A DNA stretch of 64,000 nt, taken from NCBI GenBank assembly GCA_030549335.1, contig CM060195.1, positions 8,029,001-8,093,000 of the forward strand, given 5' to 3'. Origin of the DNA: Pontederia crassipes. Taxonomy: Eukaryota; Streptophyta; Magnoliopsida; Commelinales; Pontederiaceae. Under the pieces are notes generated by a model. The model did no database searches. It had not been told where the DNA came from and was given only the letters and a program-made list of their open reading frames with translations. This document shows, in pieces, positions 36,701 to 50,745 of this stretch. The first letter of the stretch is position 1. The number at the start of each line of letters is the position of its first letter. Made by a program: the position numbers and the translations under genes.

Positions 36701-37149
36701 GGTGATGGTTGAAGCGTAGAAAATTCATCCCCTCGACCCAACGGCCACCAGCAATGTATCTCGCCATAGGACAACCAAGCAACGAAAAATCCAACATTCC
36801 TCCTTCGTCCCCCAATTGAGAGTCGATCATTCGAATACACCTATCCTCGGTTGCCCCAATAATCTAGCATCTTTCCCCCATTGTCTTGTCGGCGCCCCAA
36901 ACACTGCCACATTTGCAAAAACACCACCCTCTGCCCCCACTGCTCCATCCCAACACTCTAGTTTACAACCAAACTCCGACCATCCTCCGCCACTATTCGC
37001 TTCCCCATTAAGTTCTCCAGAGCACAATATGCTTGTGCAACAAGTCCCATTAAGTTTATTTTATTTTATCCTTTCATTTCTCCTATTTATTTTTTCATAT
37101 CTTCTTTTATTTTGGAATCATGTTGCCTCTAAAATTGTGTAGGTAGGCA
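33745..37149 (+). mobile_element. L1-type LINE, 5' UTR, ORF1 and start of ORF2 (LINE-B), split by a solo LTR
   Basis: A C/T-rich leader (about 33745-33850) precedes ORF1 pieces at 33858-34545 that match LINE-A. They are followed by a DUF4283-like block (PIWIQLLDLAYELTNPSSIS, then HIAASSKGILQVDKC). The frame shifts near 34111 and again near 34300, so it is dead. After the solo LTR (34546-36306) ORF1 resumes with QGVWVSLPNGNN and a zinc knuckle CGMVGHHFERC near 36300-36435, then a Pro/Ser-rich tail. Near 37100 a segment reading LFWNHVASKIV resembles the start of the ORF2 endonuclease. The copy is cut at 37149 by a Ty3 element. Confidence 0.75.
34546..36306 (+). mobile_element. Solo LTR (Ty3/gypsy, same family as 38081-46498)
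   Basis: It starts tgatgcatgcaaaatataac and ends 'gctacattattttatgcatca', matching the LTRs at 38081-39951 and 44740-46498 along its whole 1.76 kb. It sits inside LINE ORF1, whose reading resumes right after it. The flanking five bases (ccctg / ccata) agree only in part, consistent with an old insertion. No internal region remains, the usual result of LTR-LTR recombination. Confidence 0.85.
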
Positions 37150-38080
37150 AGTTATGTAACAACCCAAAAAAAAACCAAATCAAAATGGCCAGCTAATAAC
37201 CATAATCTCATAGTTGTGGATAAACTCAAAAACCTATCCAAATTAGTGCCGCATGATTCTTAAGAGACAGAATCAAGTAATGATAATTAAGATAATAACT
37301 GCCCCATATAAATTTCTCCTGATAGAAACCAAAAGTCCCTCCTCTGTTCTTCCTCTTCTCTCTCACGTATAGCCATACTCTTGAACGGAGTCCCTATTGA
37401 TTTTTGTCGTCTGGAGTGACGATCGACCGCTGCCTTGACGTTTTGGTACATACATCTAGTAGTTTTTGTTTCGTTTCCTCACAAGCCATGATCCGGGTCG
37501 ATCTGTAGGTGGTGAACGGCTAGGAAGTGGAGGGATCGCACACGAGCAGCAAGGAGGAAACGTCCATTGATTCAAACCAAACAGATCGAGGCAAGGATCA
37601 ATCGCGAACAGACGTGGGTGAATTGAAATCACCTTGCATAAATTGTATAGATTGATTTCTCCTATTTTCTGAATGAATCATGTTAACCGAATCAAAGATT
37701 ATGGAAGCCTCACGAAAAGAATCGGATTTCTTTGTTCTTCTTGATTTTGTGATTGTTTGATTGATTTCTTATAGGAAATTGATTTCTATTGTTGTTGATC
37801 TGCTTGAATGATTGTTAGAATGTAGGATTTAATTTATGATGATGTTCTGCCATGGATTGAAGAAATTTTCGTTTTGAAATCGGCTGAAATCCGCCGCCGT
37901 CACGGTCGTGACATCTCCCTAGCATACCCATGCCGCCTCCATCATGGTCATGCCGCCCATTTGGCACGTCTGTTCCATCGCTCGACAATGCTAAGTATAA
38001 GATCGTTCGGCACCGGCCGACCGAGCTCCCAACCCATCACGACCATGCCACTCCATTGGAACGCCCGTGCCATGACCTGA

Positions 38081-41000
38081 TGACGCATGCAAAATATAAC
38101 ATATTTTACTTTATTATTTTAATTATTATTTCTGTAATTTGATCATGGCATGTATCATTTTTAATCATAATTATGGATTTATTGATTTTAATTATTAATG
38201 CTTTGAATATTTTAACTAAGGAGAGATTTACTTAATTTTTATAATTATTTTGCAAGAAAGCCAAATTAACGGATGGATTAATTCAGTCACAGTGTAATTG
38301 AGATAAGGGGTAAAATCAGATTTGGATATCATTTAGAAGCTTTGGGCGTAAAGGATAATTGCAAAGCTGTTATCAACCGTAATCCACATCACAAAGAGAT
38401 TTGGGCAAAAGAATTACATGTCGGCCGAGATGATCACAGCCAGGGCGTAAAATTGAGTTTATTATCTTCATTGGATAAAGTTACATCTAACTTCCTTGGG
38501 GGTAAAAGCAATGCAACTTGATTTTTTTGGGCGTAACATGACGTAATACATGCATACATGGTCGAAACTTATTGGTCAATAATACGTAATTGTGGGCATA
38601 ATGATTGAAGCAACTTATCATTTTGGCCGAGATTAGAAGAAGGGAGTAAGATAAAAAGAGTTTATTATTTTAGGGGTAATGGTTAAAAGAACTTATCATT
38701 TTGACTGAGACCGTATCAACTTTTATCCAGTGAATTTAAATCCAACCGTAGGATTTACGCCCATAATCAACATGAAGACTCCTATAAATAGAGGATGAAA
38801 CCATCAATCCAAGGTGTGCTTTGAATTGTGGTTTTCTTCTACAGTTGAGTCATGAGCTCTGTAGGCTACGATCGAAAGAAAAGAGGTGCGACGGTTGAAA
38901 GTTGATCGTGACTCTGATCAAGTTCGAGAGACTGCCGACTATTTGCCCGTGATCCGAATGCCTTCTTGTTGTTCTTATCATGGGTGTAATTCTTTCGATT
39001 TTTTTTATTATTTTTATTATCTCTCCAATATTTCTAGGATGAACTTCATGTTTTTAAGATTATTATTTTAGGAGATTATTAATTGAAGGGAAATTATTTG
39101 GACCCTATTTTATTTGTTTTAATCTTTTCTGATCAATTATTAATTAATTGCGCTCAATGCTTTTATGTTAGTTAATTGAATTTCTGAATTAGGCTATACC
39201 AATTTGTGTAGTGTTTAATTTCAGAATTCATGATACTACTTTTAATTAATTTTATATGAAATTAATAATTGATATAAATTTGATAACTAGTGTGTGAAGA
39301 ATCAAGTTTGTGTGGTCTGTTAATCTATACCAGATTGTGGAGTGATTAATAGTCTAGGGAATCTAATTTAATGCATCTTAATTTTAATATGATTTGATGG
39401 GATGCTAGTTGTGGATATTACAATTCTTTTAAATTAAGATAGTTTTGCATGTTTAGGTTGAGGGATGCCAATCGTGGAGACCGCAAGTTAATCATGTAGA
39501 TTACTATTTTAGGGAAACTCTAATCCATCTTTAAAAATTAAATTTATCTTTTATGGATCAAATATTTATCCTGATCTATTTTCATCGTAAGGCCTAATTT
39601 CAACACCATTATCTTATCTTATTATCTTATTTTCTTTATTTTATTTTATAATTACAAAATTTATCTTCAAAATCTATGTTTTTCCTATTCACAATCCACT
39701 GCCTTGATCCACTTAGCTACATCTGCCCTTACCCCCGCACTGGTTTAAGTCTCTATCTATGATCAGATCCTTTCAGAACCCTCCCTATGGCTGCTATAAA
39801 AGATAAGCTTTTCCTTATTAATTTATAAAATTAGATATTAAATTAGTAATATTCCTCGTGGGTTCGACACTCTTTATTCCTATTACTATATTACTTGAGC
39901 GACTAGTGCACTTGCTAGCGATTTTATTTTGCTACATCATTTTACGCATCAAGTTTTTGGCGCCGTTGTTGGGGAATATTCTATTAATTAATTTCTAATT
40001 TTTATGAATTATGAGATGTAAATAAAATTGTAAATAATTTTTTTTGTAAATAAATTTTATGTAAATTCTTCTTTAATTTAAATATGTATTGCTCAACTAT
40101 TTGTTTTAATTACTTTTATTTGTGTGAATTAACATCTTTCTTTTTGCAGATAAAAGTCACAAAAATATCAATTGATTTTGGATTAAAGTTTGTTGACTTT
40201 CGAACAATACTCTATTCTATATCTTTTTTTATGCCGAGTGGATTTTTCTGATTAATTGGATAATGAATTTTTACCTGTGTTGACTTATTTTTTTACGACC
40301 GTGATTAATTTTTTTCAGCTTTACTAGAAATATCGCCATGATTTGCGCCCCGTTATGTAAACCTTCTGAGTTTTAAACTTTCTATTTTGCGGCCATCATG
40401 TTTTAATTTTCTAAACTTTTGCACCTTGGGTTTAATATGTGATCATTTTTTTTATTTAATTGTGTATCGGCATGATGTTATATTTCTGATTGGCGCCCAA
40501 GCGTATGATCTAATTCATGTCGATTGCTACTTGGTTCTGACATCAAATTATACTATTACTTTGGCACCCGTAACCTTCTCACTTTGTTTTGCACCATGAT
40601 ATATGCATGACGATACAGAAAGTTGATTTGATTTGTTTCGGTCGAGAGGTTAATAGCTTTCTATTTGGCACTCGTAACTCCTGAATTTTCTGAACATTTT
40701 TTGTTTTGCGCCATATTTGGTTTTGGGTTGGACATGTAATCTGACTACTTTGACTAGTTTGTTAGTAGTCTTACGGCCAGAATTTTTAAATCTCCAAATA
40801 GATTTTGTTTTCCTTTTCGGCAGTAACATACATTAATGATATTTAAGAACTTTGGCGCCCAACTATGATCACGCTAGTTAAATCTCTCTAAAATATTTCT
40901 ACATTTCTTTTACGCCTTGGGTGGGTTTAATGTTTCAATTGCTGATTCATTTCTATTTCGGCTTGTGGGTTTAATGTTTAAGTTGATGATTCATTTCTAT

Positions 41001-44000
41001 TTCGGCCGAGATGTGGATGAGCATGTTTCGCACCCAATTAATTTTTTTCCTTCCAGATATTACGCCCGTAAAGCCTGATTTCCCGGATTCCCTTCTGATA
41101 TTGCGCCCCTAATTCAATATCCGATTTTATCTCTTTATTGCGTCAGTAATTTCGGTTGATGTTTCTTCTCTACCTGATATGCTGATTTGATTTTCTCTCT
41201 CCATGATCCTATAATTTTGGGTTTTTTTTATGCGCCTTCATTTTTTCTCTTCAGATCTTCTCACCATGATATCACCTTGATTATTTTCCTTATTACCCCT
41301 TGGATTTGTTTGTTCATGATATCCAATTTCTCTCTACTTCTTTGGCGCTCAATTAATTCTTATAAGTGCTGATTGTTTTTATCCTTCAATTACACCTTCT
41401 CTACCTGATATAGTGTAAAACTGAACTGATTTGAATTGTTCTCTATCCGTGATCCATAATTCGGGGATTTGTTTATCATGTCGGTGGCGCCTTATGATAT
41501 TGCGCCCACAATTGGCACCTGAAATTGGCCCGAAATTGATCTTCTGATATTGCGCCCGTAATTTTTTTAACATATTGCTAATTTCGGCCGAATTCTTTTC
41601 TCCATCTGATATGTCGCCATGGATTTTTTTTATTATGATGATTTTTTTCCCATAATAATGCCCAAAAATTTAACTGTTATGATTACCACTCTTTTTCTCT
41701 TTACATGGTATTGCGCCCATATTGCTAGATTTTTCTCTTCTTTGACGCCCAACCTTTAATTACGATCATGTTTCTTCTTTACATGGTGTAAAATTAAAGA
41801 TCGCCCAATGCCAATTTTTTTCTCTAGCCGTAACCTATAATTCGGGATTGGCACATGCAAATTTCCATAATATCACCCGATTTTTGGCCTAGTAGTGCGT
41901 ATCTCTTTACGCCCGCAATTTCCTGATTAATGATGATAAATTACATAAATCAAACTCTATTGTTTTCTCTCATCATGATATCACGCCGATTTATTACCGA
42001 ACACAAATCATATTACGTCAATAATTTTGGAATTGTCTTTCTTATATGACGCCCAATCTGATTTCTAATTGTATTTCTCCATGATTTTTGTGCCTAACTA
42101 TTTTGCTTATCACCATATGTTGGTGTCTCGATTTTTCTCTGCAAATTTTTGATATCACCCTGATTTTTCTCCCTGATTACGCCTAAAATTTAGCTGACTT
42201 TCATGCCGGCTTCTTGATCTTATTCGGCCGTAAAATAAATACTCCATCTTTGGCTCCCCAATGATTAATTACGGTTGATTAATTTCTTTGAAGTTGTTGG
42301 AGCCTTAAAGTTTCGAATAAATTATCTTTGTTGCCACATTTAGTTCGAGGTTCAAATTTTTAGAGTTTTTACGTAATTATATATCTCTAAATTCTCGGCA
42401 CTTTCATTATCAAATATTGAGACAATTTGATTAAATCTTGCGGTACTATTTTCTTATTATGAGCTTCACTTATATCTTTTGAATCGTAATTATCAACTTT
42501 TGAAAAAAAATTATTTTAGCCACCGTCGACAAAATATTTTTAAACTTATTTACACTGTTTAACCGTGACTCATTATTTGTATTTATTCATATTTATTTTT
42601 GTATATTTTTTCTCTCTTATCTTACTAAAAATTAGTTGTTGCAGGACTTGAGTGAAAATATAATCGCAACTAATTTAATCCTTTGGATAAATTTATCTCT
42701 CACACATTCTTATCAGACACTTAATTCTTTTTATCTAATACTTGGTTGTTGCAGAAATTATTTAAAAATTATATCACAACCAATTCTTTTGCGACTATTT
42801 TAAATTAAGTTGTTTAGTCTTTTAATTTGATTTAATTAGTTTAGTTAAGGCTTTAAATATTTTAGTTAATTAAATGAAGATTAGTTACCTTTTAATCTCT
42901 TTCTTTAGTTGTCAAGTTTATGTAATTTATTAGTTTTTGTCTTTTAGTCTTGGAGTCATCTAACTACTTTTCGTGCAAGGAGAGAAATTCGGACAAGCAA
43001 ATTATTTTCAGATCCTTGGACTCAGCGCTCCCCGACATTGCATGCATCAAGTCTACATTAATCATACATGCTGCCACGTGATAGACATCACAGCGCACCC
43101 CGGCTACGGATCATATGCTGACTTATTACGGTCGACACAGCCTAAACAATCTCGGACACATCACGTGCGCAAATGAAGTTCCACTTTGTTTGCGGCCAAG
43201 ATTTCCTTACGAGATACTTAACCAACAACTATTTCGGTCGAGAAGCCATGCTTAAGTATCAACATTCATTGTGTTCTTCACCGACCTTTTGTGCCATCAT
43301 GCCATCATGATCGAGACTTCACCAACATATCGGCCGCCATCTTTACCACTCTATTTGCGGCCGGGACCTTCTTTGCTCACATCACGACCGTTCTAAAGTA
43401 GCAATTCATCGACGTCCCTCTTCACGGCTGATACGCTCCACCGTCCTTCCTTTCATGGCCGAGACTCCGCATCGACATATATTACGACCGTGACACCATT
43501 CCCTTCACCTCCACACAGATAGTAAATTTGGTTATGTCTTTTTCCTTTTCTTTATTTTTTCATTTCTTTATTTTTCTTTTTTATTTAATCTATCTTTTTC
43601 TCCTTTATTGGGCCTAACACTGAGGATAGTGTCTGGTTCAAGATTGGGGGAGTTTGCATTTCATGCATTTTCATTCTTCTTTATTTTTCTTTTTATTTAC
43701 CTATGTATGCATTTATAACAAAAATGAAAAAGTGAAATTTTTCCTAAAAATACCCTTGCATGCATTTATTTTTGCTACCATCTTACTAACTTTCATCTTA
43801 TTGTTTTAATTATCTTTTAGTAAAAGTTCAAAGACATATCGTTAACTGATGAAATTTGACTAATTTTCTCTCTTATCACTTGCTATTTCAGTATCAAACT
43901 TATGGACTATGTGCGCTAACTAGAATTATGAATGTCTAGATGACAAAATCATGTTCATGCCTTTTTATTTATTTCTGTTAAGTCTTGATAGTAGTAACCT

Positions 44001-46498
44001 TTTTATTGACCATATTAAGTACTCCTTGAGACTTAAAAAAAATGTGTGAAAAAAATTAGTGAATTTGTTTTTGAATAAAGTTATGTGCAGGTACAAAAGT
44101 GTTATTCGAAACCAAGGTGTGTTCAGGTAATTAAATTCATAGGGGTTTATGCCTGACGACCTAACGACAATTGCTTTGGGATCCGTCGATCGAAAACCTA
44201 CTACAAGGACCATCTTGTGGAATACAGGAGTACTGAATCATGGCCAAGTTCGAACTCTTCATTAAGAACTTTGGTTGTTCGGGCAAGTAAACTCGAGGGG
44301 TGTCTTATCACCTATTGTCCTAAGGCCATTTGGTCTGGGAGTCATCAGTCTAAAGCTCGTTACATGGACTTCCTTGTGCAATCCTGCTTAAAGATTATAA
44401 ATTTTAAAATGATTGAAAATAAAAGAAAAAAAAGAGAAAAAAAAGAAAAGTTTTAAGCTCAATTAGTACTTATGTGTTCAATATTAATGCTATTATTTGA
44501 CAGACTATTTATTTTTCTACAAGGCTGAATTTGAGATTGTTTAAATTTGTGTAGCATTTAGAATCTCTATGAAGCTAAATGCAAGGAAAGTGGTAAGATG
44601 CTGAGTAGTAGGTGTGTAGAAGAACTGTGTGAGAAAATTAGTTAGTTGACAATATGGAAGCTATGATGGAACCCTTGTTCTTGAGCTTTGCTTTGAATTT
44701 TTGTTTGAGGACAAGCGAGACTTTAAGCTTGGGGGAGTTTGATGCATGCAAAATATAACATATTCTAATCTATTATTTTAATTAATATTTCTGTCATTTG
44801 ATCATGGCATGCATCATTTTAAGTCACTTTTAGTTGTAATTCTGGATTTATTGATTTTAATTGTTAATTCTTTGAATATTTTAATTGTGAATGGATTAAT
44901 TAAATTTTGATAACTATTTTGTAGGAAAAGCTGAGTACACTGATTTATCATGCCAGTCGCAAGTCGTTAGCTTATGTTTATCGGCTGCAATTCAAGTACA
45001 AAGAGATTATCAGTCGTAAAAAACATTTAATTCTATCATACGATGCAAAATCGCTAGGCGCAAAACACACTTGGTTATAATTAGCCAATATTATATCATG
45101 ATAAAGTTGTTATCGGCTGAAATACAAATAAGAAGTTTTATCATTAGGCGCAAAACATCATCCTTAACCAAGGGAGATGGAGATTATCGACTGAGAACTC
45201 CAACGCCAAAATAGAAGTTTTTTATCTTTAACCAATATTTATCTATTGCGGCCGATATCTTTGGGTGCAAAACTCTATCATTAACCAAGGATGGAGACTA
45301 TCGGCTGTGATCATCAATCGATCATTGGGTGCAAAAGACAATATTAACAAAGTTTGGTGACCGAGAACGAAGAAAGTTTATCATCAGGCGCAAAACGGAT
45401 AACTTTTTATCATCAACCAAAGTTTTATCGACGACATAAAGTTTATCTTGCGAAGTTAAAAGTCGTATGATATTTATGACCGTGATTAACCACAGTTGAG
45501 TCGAGCTTTGAAGTGTGGTTTTATACCACAGTTGAGTCGTGAACTCTGGAGGATATGATCGAAAGGAGAGAGGTGCGACGGTTGAAAGTTGATCGCGACT
45601 CTGATCAAGTTCGAGAGGCTGTCGATTATTTGCCCGTGATCCCAAGGCCTTCTTGTTGTTCTTATTTTGGGTGTAATTCTTCTGATTTTCTTTATTATTT
45701 TTATTATCTCTCCAATATTTTTAGGATGAACTCTATGTTTTTAGGATTATTATTTTAGGAGATTATTAATTGAAAGGAAATTGATTGGACCCTATTTTAT
45801 TTGTTTTAATATTTTCTAATTAATTATTAATTGTGCTCAATGTTTTTATGTTAGTTAATTGAATTTCTGAATTAGGCTATACTAGTTTGTGGAGTGTTTA
45901 ATTTCAAAATTCATGATACTAATTGATATTATATGAAATTAATAATTGACATAAATTTGATAACTAGTGTGTGGAGAATCAAGTTTGTGTGGTCTATTAA
46001 TCTATACCAGTTTGTGGAGTGATTAATAGTCCAGGGAATCCAATTTAATGCATCTTAATTTTAATATGATTTGATGGAATGTCAGTTGCGGAGACTTCAA
46101 CTCTTATTAAATTAAGATAGTTCTACATGCTTAGGTTGAGAGAAGTCAGTCGTGGAGACTGCAAGTTAATCATGTTAGATTACTTTAAGGAGACTATAAT
46201 CCATCTTTAAAGATTGAATTTATCTTTTATGTTTCAAATATTTATCCTAATATATTTTCATCCTAAGGCCTAACTTCAACACCATTATCTTATCTTATCT
46301 TGTTTTCTTTATTTTATTTTATGATTAAAAAACTATTTCCAAAAATCCATATTTTTCCTCTATTATTAATTTATAAGATCAAATATTTTATTAATAATAT
46401 TTCTCGTGGGTTCGACACTCTTTACTCCTATTTACTATATTACTTGAACGACTAGTGCACTTGCTAGCGATTTTATTTTGCTACATCATTTTACGCAT
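38081..46498 (+). mobile_element. Non-coding Ty3/gypsy-type element (LARD-like), nested
   Basis: LTRs at 38081-39951 and 44740-46498 start tgacgcatgc/tgatgcatgc and end 'acgcatc'. After the left LTR, 'ttggcgccgttgttgggga' is a primer site for tRNA-Asp, as in Athila/Tat-type elements. Before the right LTR is the purine tract 'gcttgggggagtt'. A probable target duplication is CCTGA/CATGA (one difference). The 4.8 kb interior has no gag-pol frame, so it looks like a large retrotransposon derivative that depends on a relative. It lies inside the left LTR of the 37155-53652 element and is therefore younger than it. Confidence 0.82.
40190..43520. repeat. Field of recurring 'gcgcccrtaat' and 'cggccgagat' words inside the LARD
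   Basis: Short words such as 'ttgcgcccgtaatt', 'ggcgcccaa', 'tttcggccgagat' and 'tacgcccgtaa' recur dozens of times at irregular spacing without a reading frame. The same words occur in the element's own LTRs, for example 'ttgggcgtaac' and 'ttggccgagat' around 34900-35200 and 38400-38700. This looks like an old, diverged short tandem array. Confidence 0.65.
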
Positions 46499-49400
46499 CT
46501 CATGATTCTTAGTCGGGTACTCAAGCACCGAACCGGTCGACTGATCCCTTTGAATCGGTCGACCGCCCTCAAACACCGTCACGGTCGTGCCCCCTTATGG
46601 CACGCATGTGCCATCTCCTTTGAGTCAAATGTCCGTGCCACTCCACCAGCTTGACCGCACCATTCCCATCGGCACAGCCGTGCCCCTATGCTGTCACGGT
46701 CGTGCCAAGTTACAGAACGGCCCTTTTTTACTTTCATTCTCTTTCCTTGATTTTGATCTGATCATTGCTTGTTGTCTTATGATTAAGTGTGATTATGATT
46801 GATTTTAATTCCATATTCCCCACTGAGATCCATACATGATTAAGGCATGAATCCTTTTAATGATTTACTCTCCTACTAATCTTTTGGTCTCCATTGCATG
46901 AAGAATAGGAATAACAAGTTTCTAAAGTGGTTAATAAGATAAGATGGAAGATGAATAATGGATTGCCAATCCAAACCAAGTGCTTCAAAATAAGGATCAC
47001 TCCCTTGGTCATGATTTGATCGCACAAGGTTGTATCATTTGCTCGGCATACCCCAAAAGTTTAAAGACACCTAAAGTCATCAAGTTTCTAAGCATGATGC
47101 AAGAATAAGAAGTATGTACAAGTAAAACAAGCATGAATGTCAAGTCAAATATCATTATGATTTATGCTAGGATTAGTAATCCTACTCTTGATTTCAAGTT
47201 TATTATGTCTCATCATGATCTTACTGTTTATCGAGATTTATTGGCTCTTATTATTCTAGTGATCCCATGCTCAATCCCTGGCCAAGATAAGTTATGTCAT
47301 CTTTCTGATTTATTTTATTTAAAGTTATGCATTGTATACTCTTACTGATTTTTCACTAGGCTGTAAAGCTTACGGGAGGACCTCTTACCCTATGTTTAAT
47401 TTCCACATGATCAGCTCAGTGATAGTGTTGAGTTGGTGTGTTGCGACGATGCCCGGGCGACTATAAAGCACATGAACAACAGGGCTTATTTAGTTACTTA
47501 TTTTTCCATCCGCATTTATGAACCTATGATGTAAATCTTATGGTGTTCATTTAGAGATGATGTAGTCACTTTTCTAGACTTCCGCAACTTATGTTAATTT
47601 TCTTTATTTTATTATTTTTCAGCTGACGTGTCTCAGTTCTTGACTGAGATATGATCAATAAGATGGTCAAAGTCATAGCATTCGTAGCGTCTCTAGATTG
47701 ATCTTCGTCACATGGCGTGTGTTGATTTGGGGGCGTTACATTTATGGTATCAGAGCCTAAAGTTAGGACTCTCTTGACGTCCTATTGTATAGGATAGTAT
47801 GATAATGGTTCATGTGTTTTCGCCGAGCAGTTGCCACACCCTCCACGGTAAAGTACAAGTAAAGCCTTTCTACTTTGTGTTATTCTTTATTAATATATTG
47901 ATGGATATTTCATATGAGTGGTTGATTCCTAAGGAGGTTATTTGTATGATAAGAATCAACCTAAATTGTGTTAGTGATTATACAAAAGGTTATAAAAGTT
48001 ATGAAAAGTGGGAAAGAATAGGTAACAGGCATGTGGATAATCATTATCTACATGAAAAATCAATCTTACAGATATTTAAAGAATAAATATTATAAATAAT
48101 ATTTTTCATCTCTTTCATGATCGTCTTATTCATGGACTTCTTGTGCTGACTACTGCAGTATGAAGAGGAAAATGAGTAGGCATATCAGTTGCAAAGAGAT
48201 GTAGAAAAAAGGAGAAAATTATAGGAGTAAATAAAAGATTCGCCTCACACAACAAGTATGTGTGAGATGATATGAAACCACGCATGTTTAAGTTATGATT
48301 TATTGTTATGACTCATGTAATCCCATGGATTTACCAAAATAGGGGTTTAATAAATTATCTTATATGTTTACATTGATAAGTATGGACCCGTAATGCTTGT
48401 TGCGTCTTAGACTTCATATGGCCTCTATATTATATTGATAAAGGTCATAAGCAAATCCAAATTAGTTATAAGAATTCCTAGTCATAGTACCTTATGTTGA
48501 AAATAAGAATTAGAATTATTAATTATGTTCAAGTTATGTAATATTAGTTAGACAAGAGTTTAAGTATTAGTGAGTTTCCCAAGAGTTATGTATAATGTAG
48601 GAATAGACAAATATAGAAGTTCAAAGGATTCAGAAGTCACATTGGTTTGAATAAATGTTAGAAGAAATTATCAATAAGTAAGTGACTATCTGACTTAATC
48701 AAACATCTAGATTTAGCACACTCATACACATATGTACATATAGCATAAATACTTATATATATATATATATTAATTAATTAATTAACATAGTATAGTATAG
48801 TATATAGTAGACTTGAAATTTTATTAATATGAAGTATATTTTTATATAGTCATTATTAAAGAATGAATTCTCTATCATCATAGTGTAAATATATATTTCC
48901 AAGATAGACTAATATGGTTGATAAAAGAAAGATAAGAACAGGTAATGCATGAAAGGGTTGAATGAATGGAATTAATTTTGAAAAGATTTAAAGTCTCTTA
49001 ACTGAGGTATGATTAAGAAGGATATGAGCCCCCGACCATTTAGTATTAAAAGATAAAAACATCAAGGGAGCAAATTTTAGAAAGTATGGGGGGGTTGAGG
49101 TAAAGTATGAGGAATTTTATAAGTCCCCAACAAAGTTATTGGAGAAGCAAGTTATGCACTTGAGAAGAATGATTATGAAGTAAACTATAATTTTTTAATA
49201 GATTTATTTTGACTATGGATATATTTATTAGTTTTCATAATAATGTCTGAATCGTATAGGGTAATTAATCATATAATCATGATTGATAGTTCAAGAGGGA
49301 AAATAAAACCTATATATGTTTAGATAAAGGATTAAGCAAGCCATCAGATGATACATAAAATATCCTCTAAGATGCAAGATATAAGATGATACATAGAATG

Positions 49401-50679
49401 TTCTTCTCTACGATGCCTCAATATCAATATGATGAAAAATATTCAAGATTTTGTCTTGATCAAGTGGACCACTCATGATTTGATCATAAGTCTTATATAT
49501 GGATTGGTTCTCCTTTTCAATTTTAAGATTATCCCGAACCTCTCCCATTTGTTACAAAATATTGTTAATGCAAAGGACAATGATGTGCAAAGAAGAAAGA
49601 TGATTGTTTGCCTTCTACTTTGCTGATTGCTTTGTTTTCCTATCTTGTTGTTTGAATCCATTCCATACGTTTACCTGCATTCATGATGTTTGACTAAGAA
49701 CTTATGTTATGTAGTGTGCATAAATTATTTTATTCATTATGGATTAGATTGTACTATGTATCTACCCCTCACTGTAGATATCGTTCGATCTTGACACTGA
49801 TTCGGAGTGCTTTTCACTTCTTTATAATTTTTATACCGATTCATTCCCCCATGCATGGAGTTGAAAGATACTCCACTCAAGAAGCAAAGAACTCGGCGTG
49901 ATAATATGTAACCACTAGTCTTCTATGGAATTATGTGATATGAAAGTTGCAATGAAAAGATCAATCAAAGGCAAAGTAAGGTAAACCAAGAAGTTAAAGG
50001 TGAATGCAATCCCCATGATCAAAATATCGAATAAAGCATTGATACAAGTGATTGAAACATAGGAAAGATATCGAATGACATTGATTAATGAACCATTTTA
50101 TTTCAAGTGGTGTAATTATACCAAGAACGATTCACCCTCAAATGATTTGTGGGACACTTGATTGATTCCAAATATAATTGTCTCAATTGACAATCATCTA
50201 TCCTAGTACATAGTTATTTGATCTAAACCGAAGGGTAAAGTGATCATATCTCCAAACGACTATCATCGTATTACATCACTAGAGCATTGACATTAGACGA
50301 TGATACACATTGATTTTCATTGAATACAAAATGGATTACTGACATTGAAGCCTGAATACCTATGGATGACAGAGGCTGTGGATGTCAGAGGTATATCGAA
50401 ACGATAGTTATGGAGGGCAAATGTATATCGGCTTAGTAGTTTTATCATAATTTAAACTCACATGTATAGTGATCCTTAGAACTTATGAAGTTATGAAATA
50501 ATGATAATTTTTTCTTTGAAATACAATGTTAAATGATTTAGAAATATAAAGATTCCATAGAAAGGGATGCAATGTTGAAAAGTATAATTGATGGTAAGTA
50601 CAAAGACCCAAGATAGTGTCGGAGAGTGATCAATTAATTATACCTAACTACAATTATCATAGATTGAGGATAGAGTGAA

Positions 50680-50683
50680 AAAA

Positions 50684-50745
<62 letters not shown>
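50680..50745. repeat. (AAAT)n/(AAT)n microsatellite
   Basis: About five AAAT units run into about sixteen AAT units, within the decayed Ty3 element interior. Confidence 0.95.

Noticed and set aside
36496-36840. A 114-codon minus-strand frame
   Set aside because: It lies antisense to the LINE ORF1 tail and shows no domain.
48755-48800. TATA-like runs and short direct repeats as a promoter
   Set aside because: Simple AT repeat within a decayed retroelement interior with no gene downstream.
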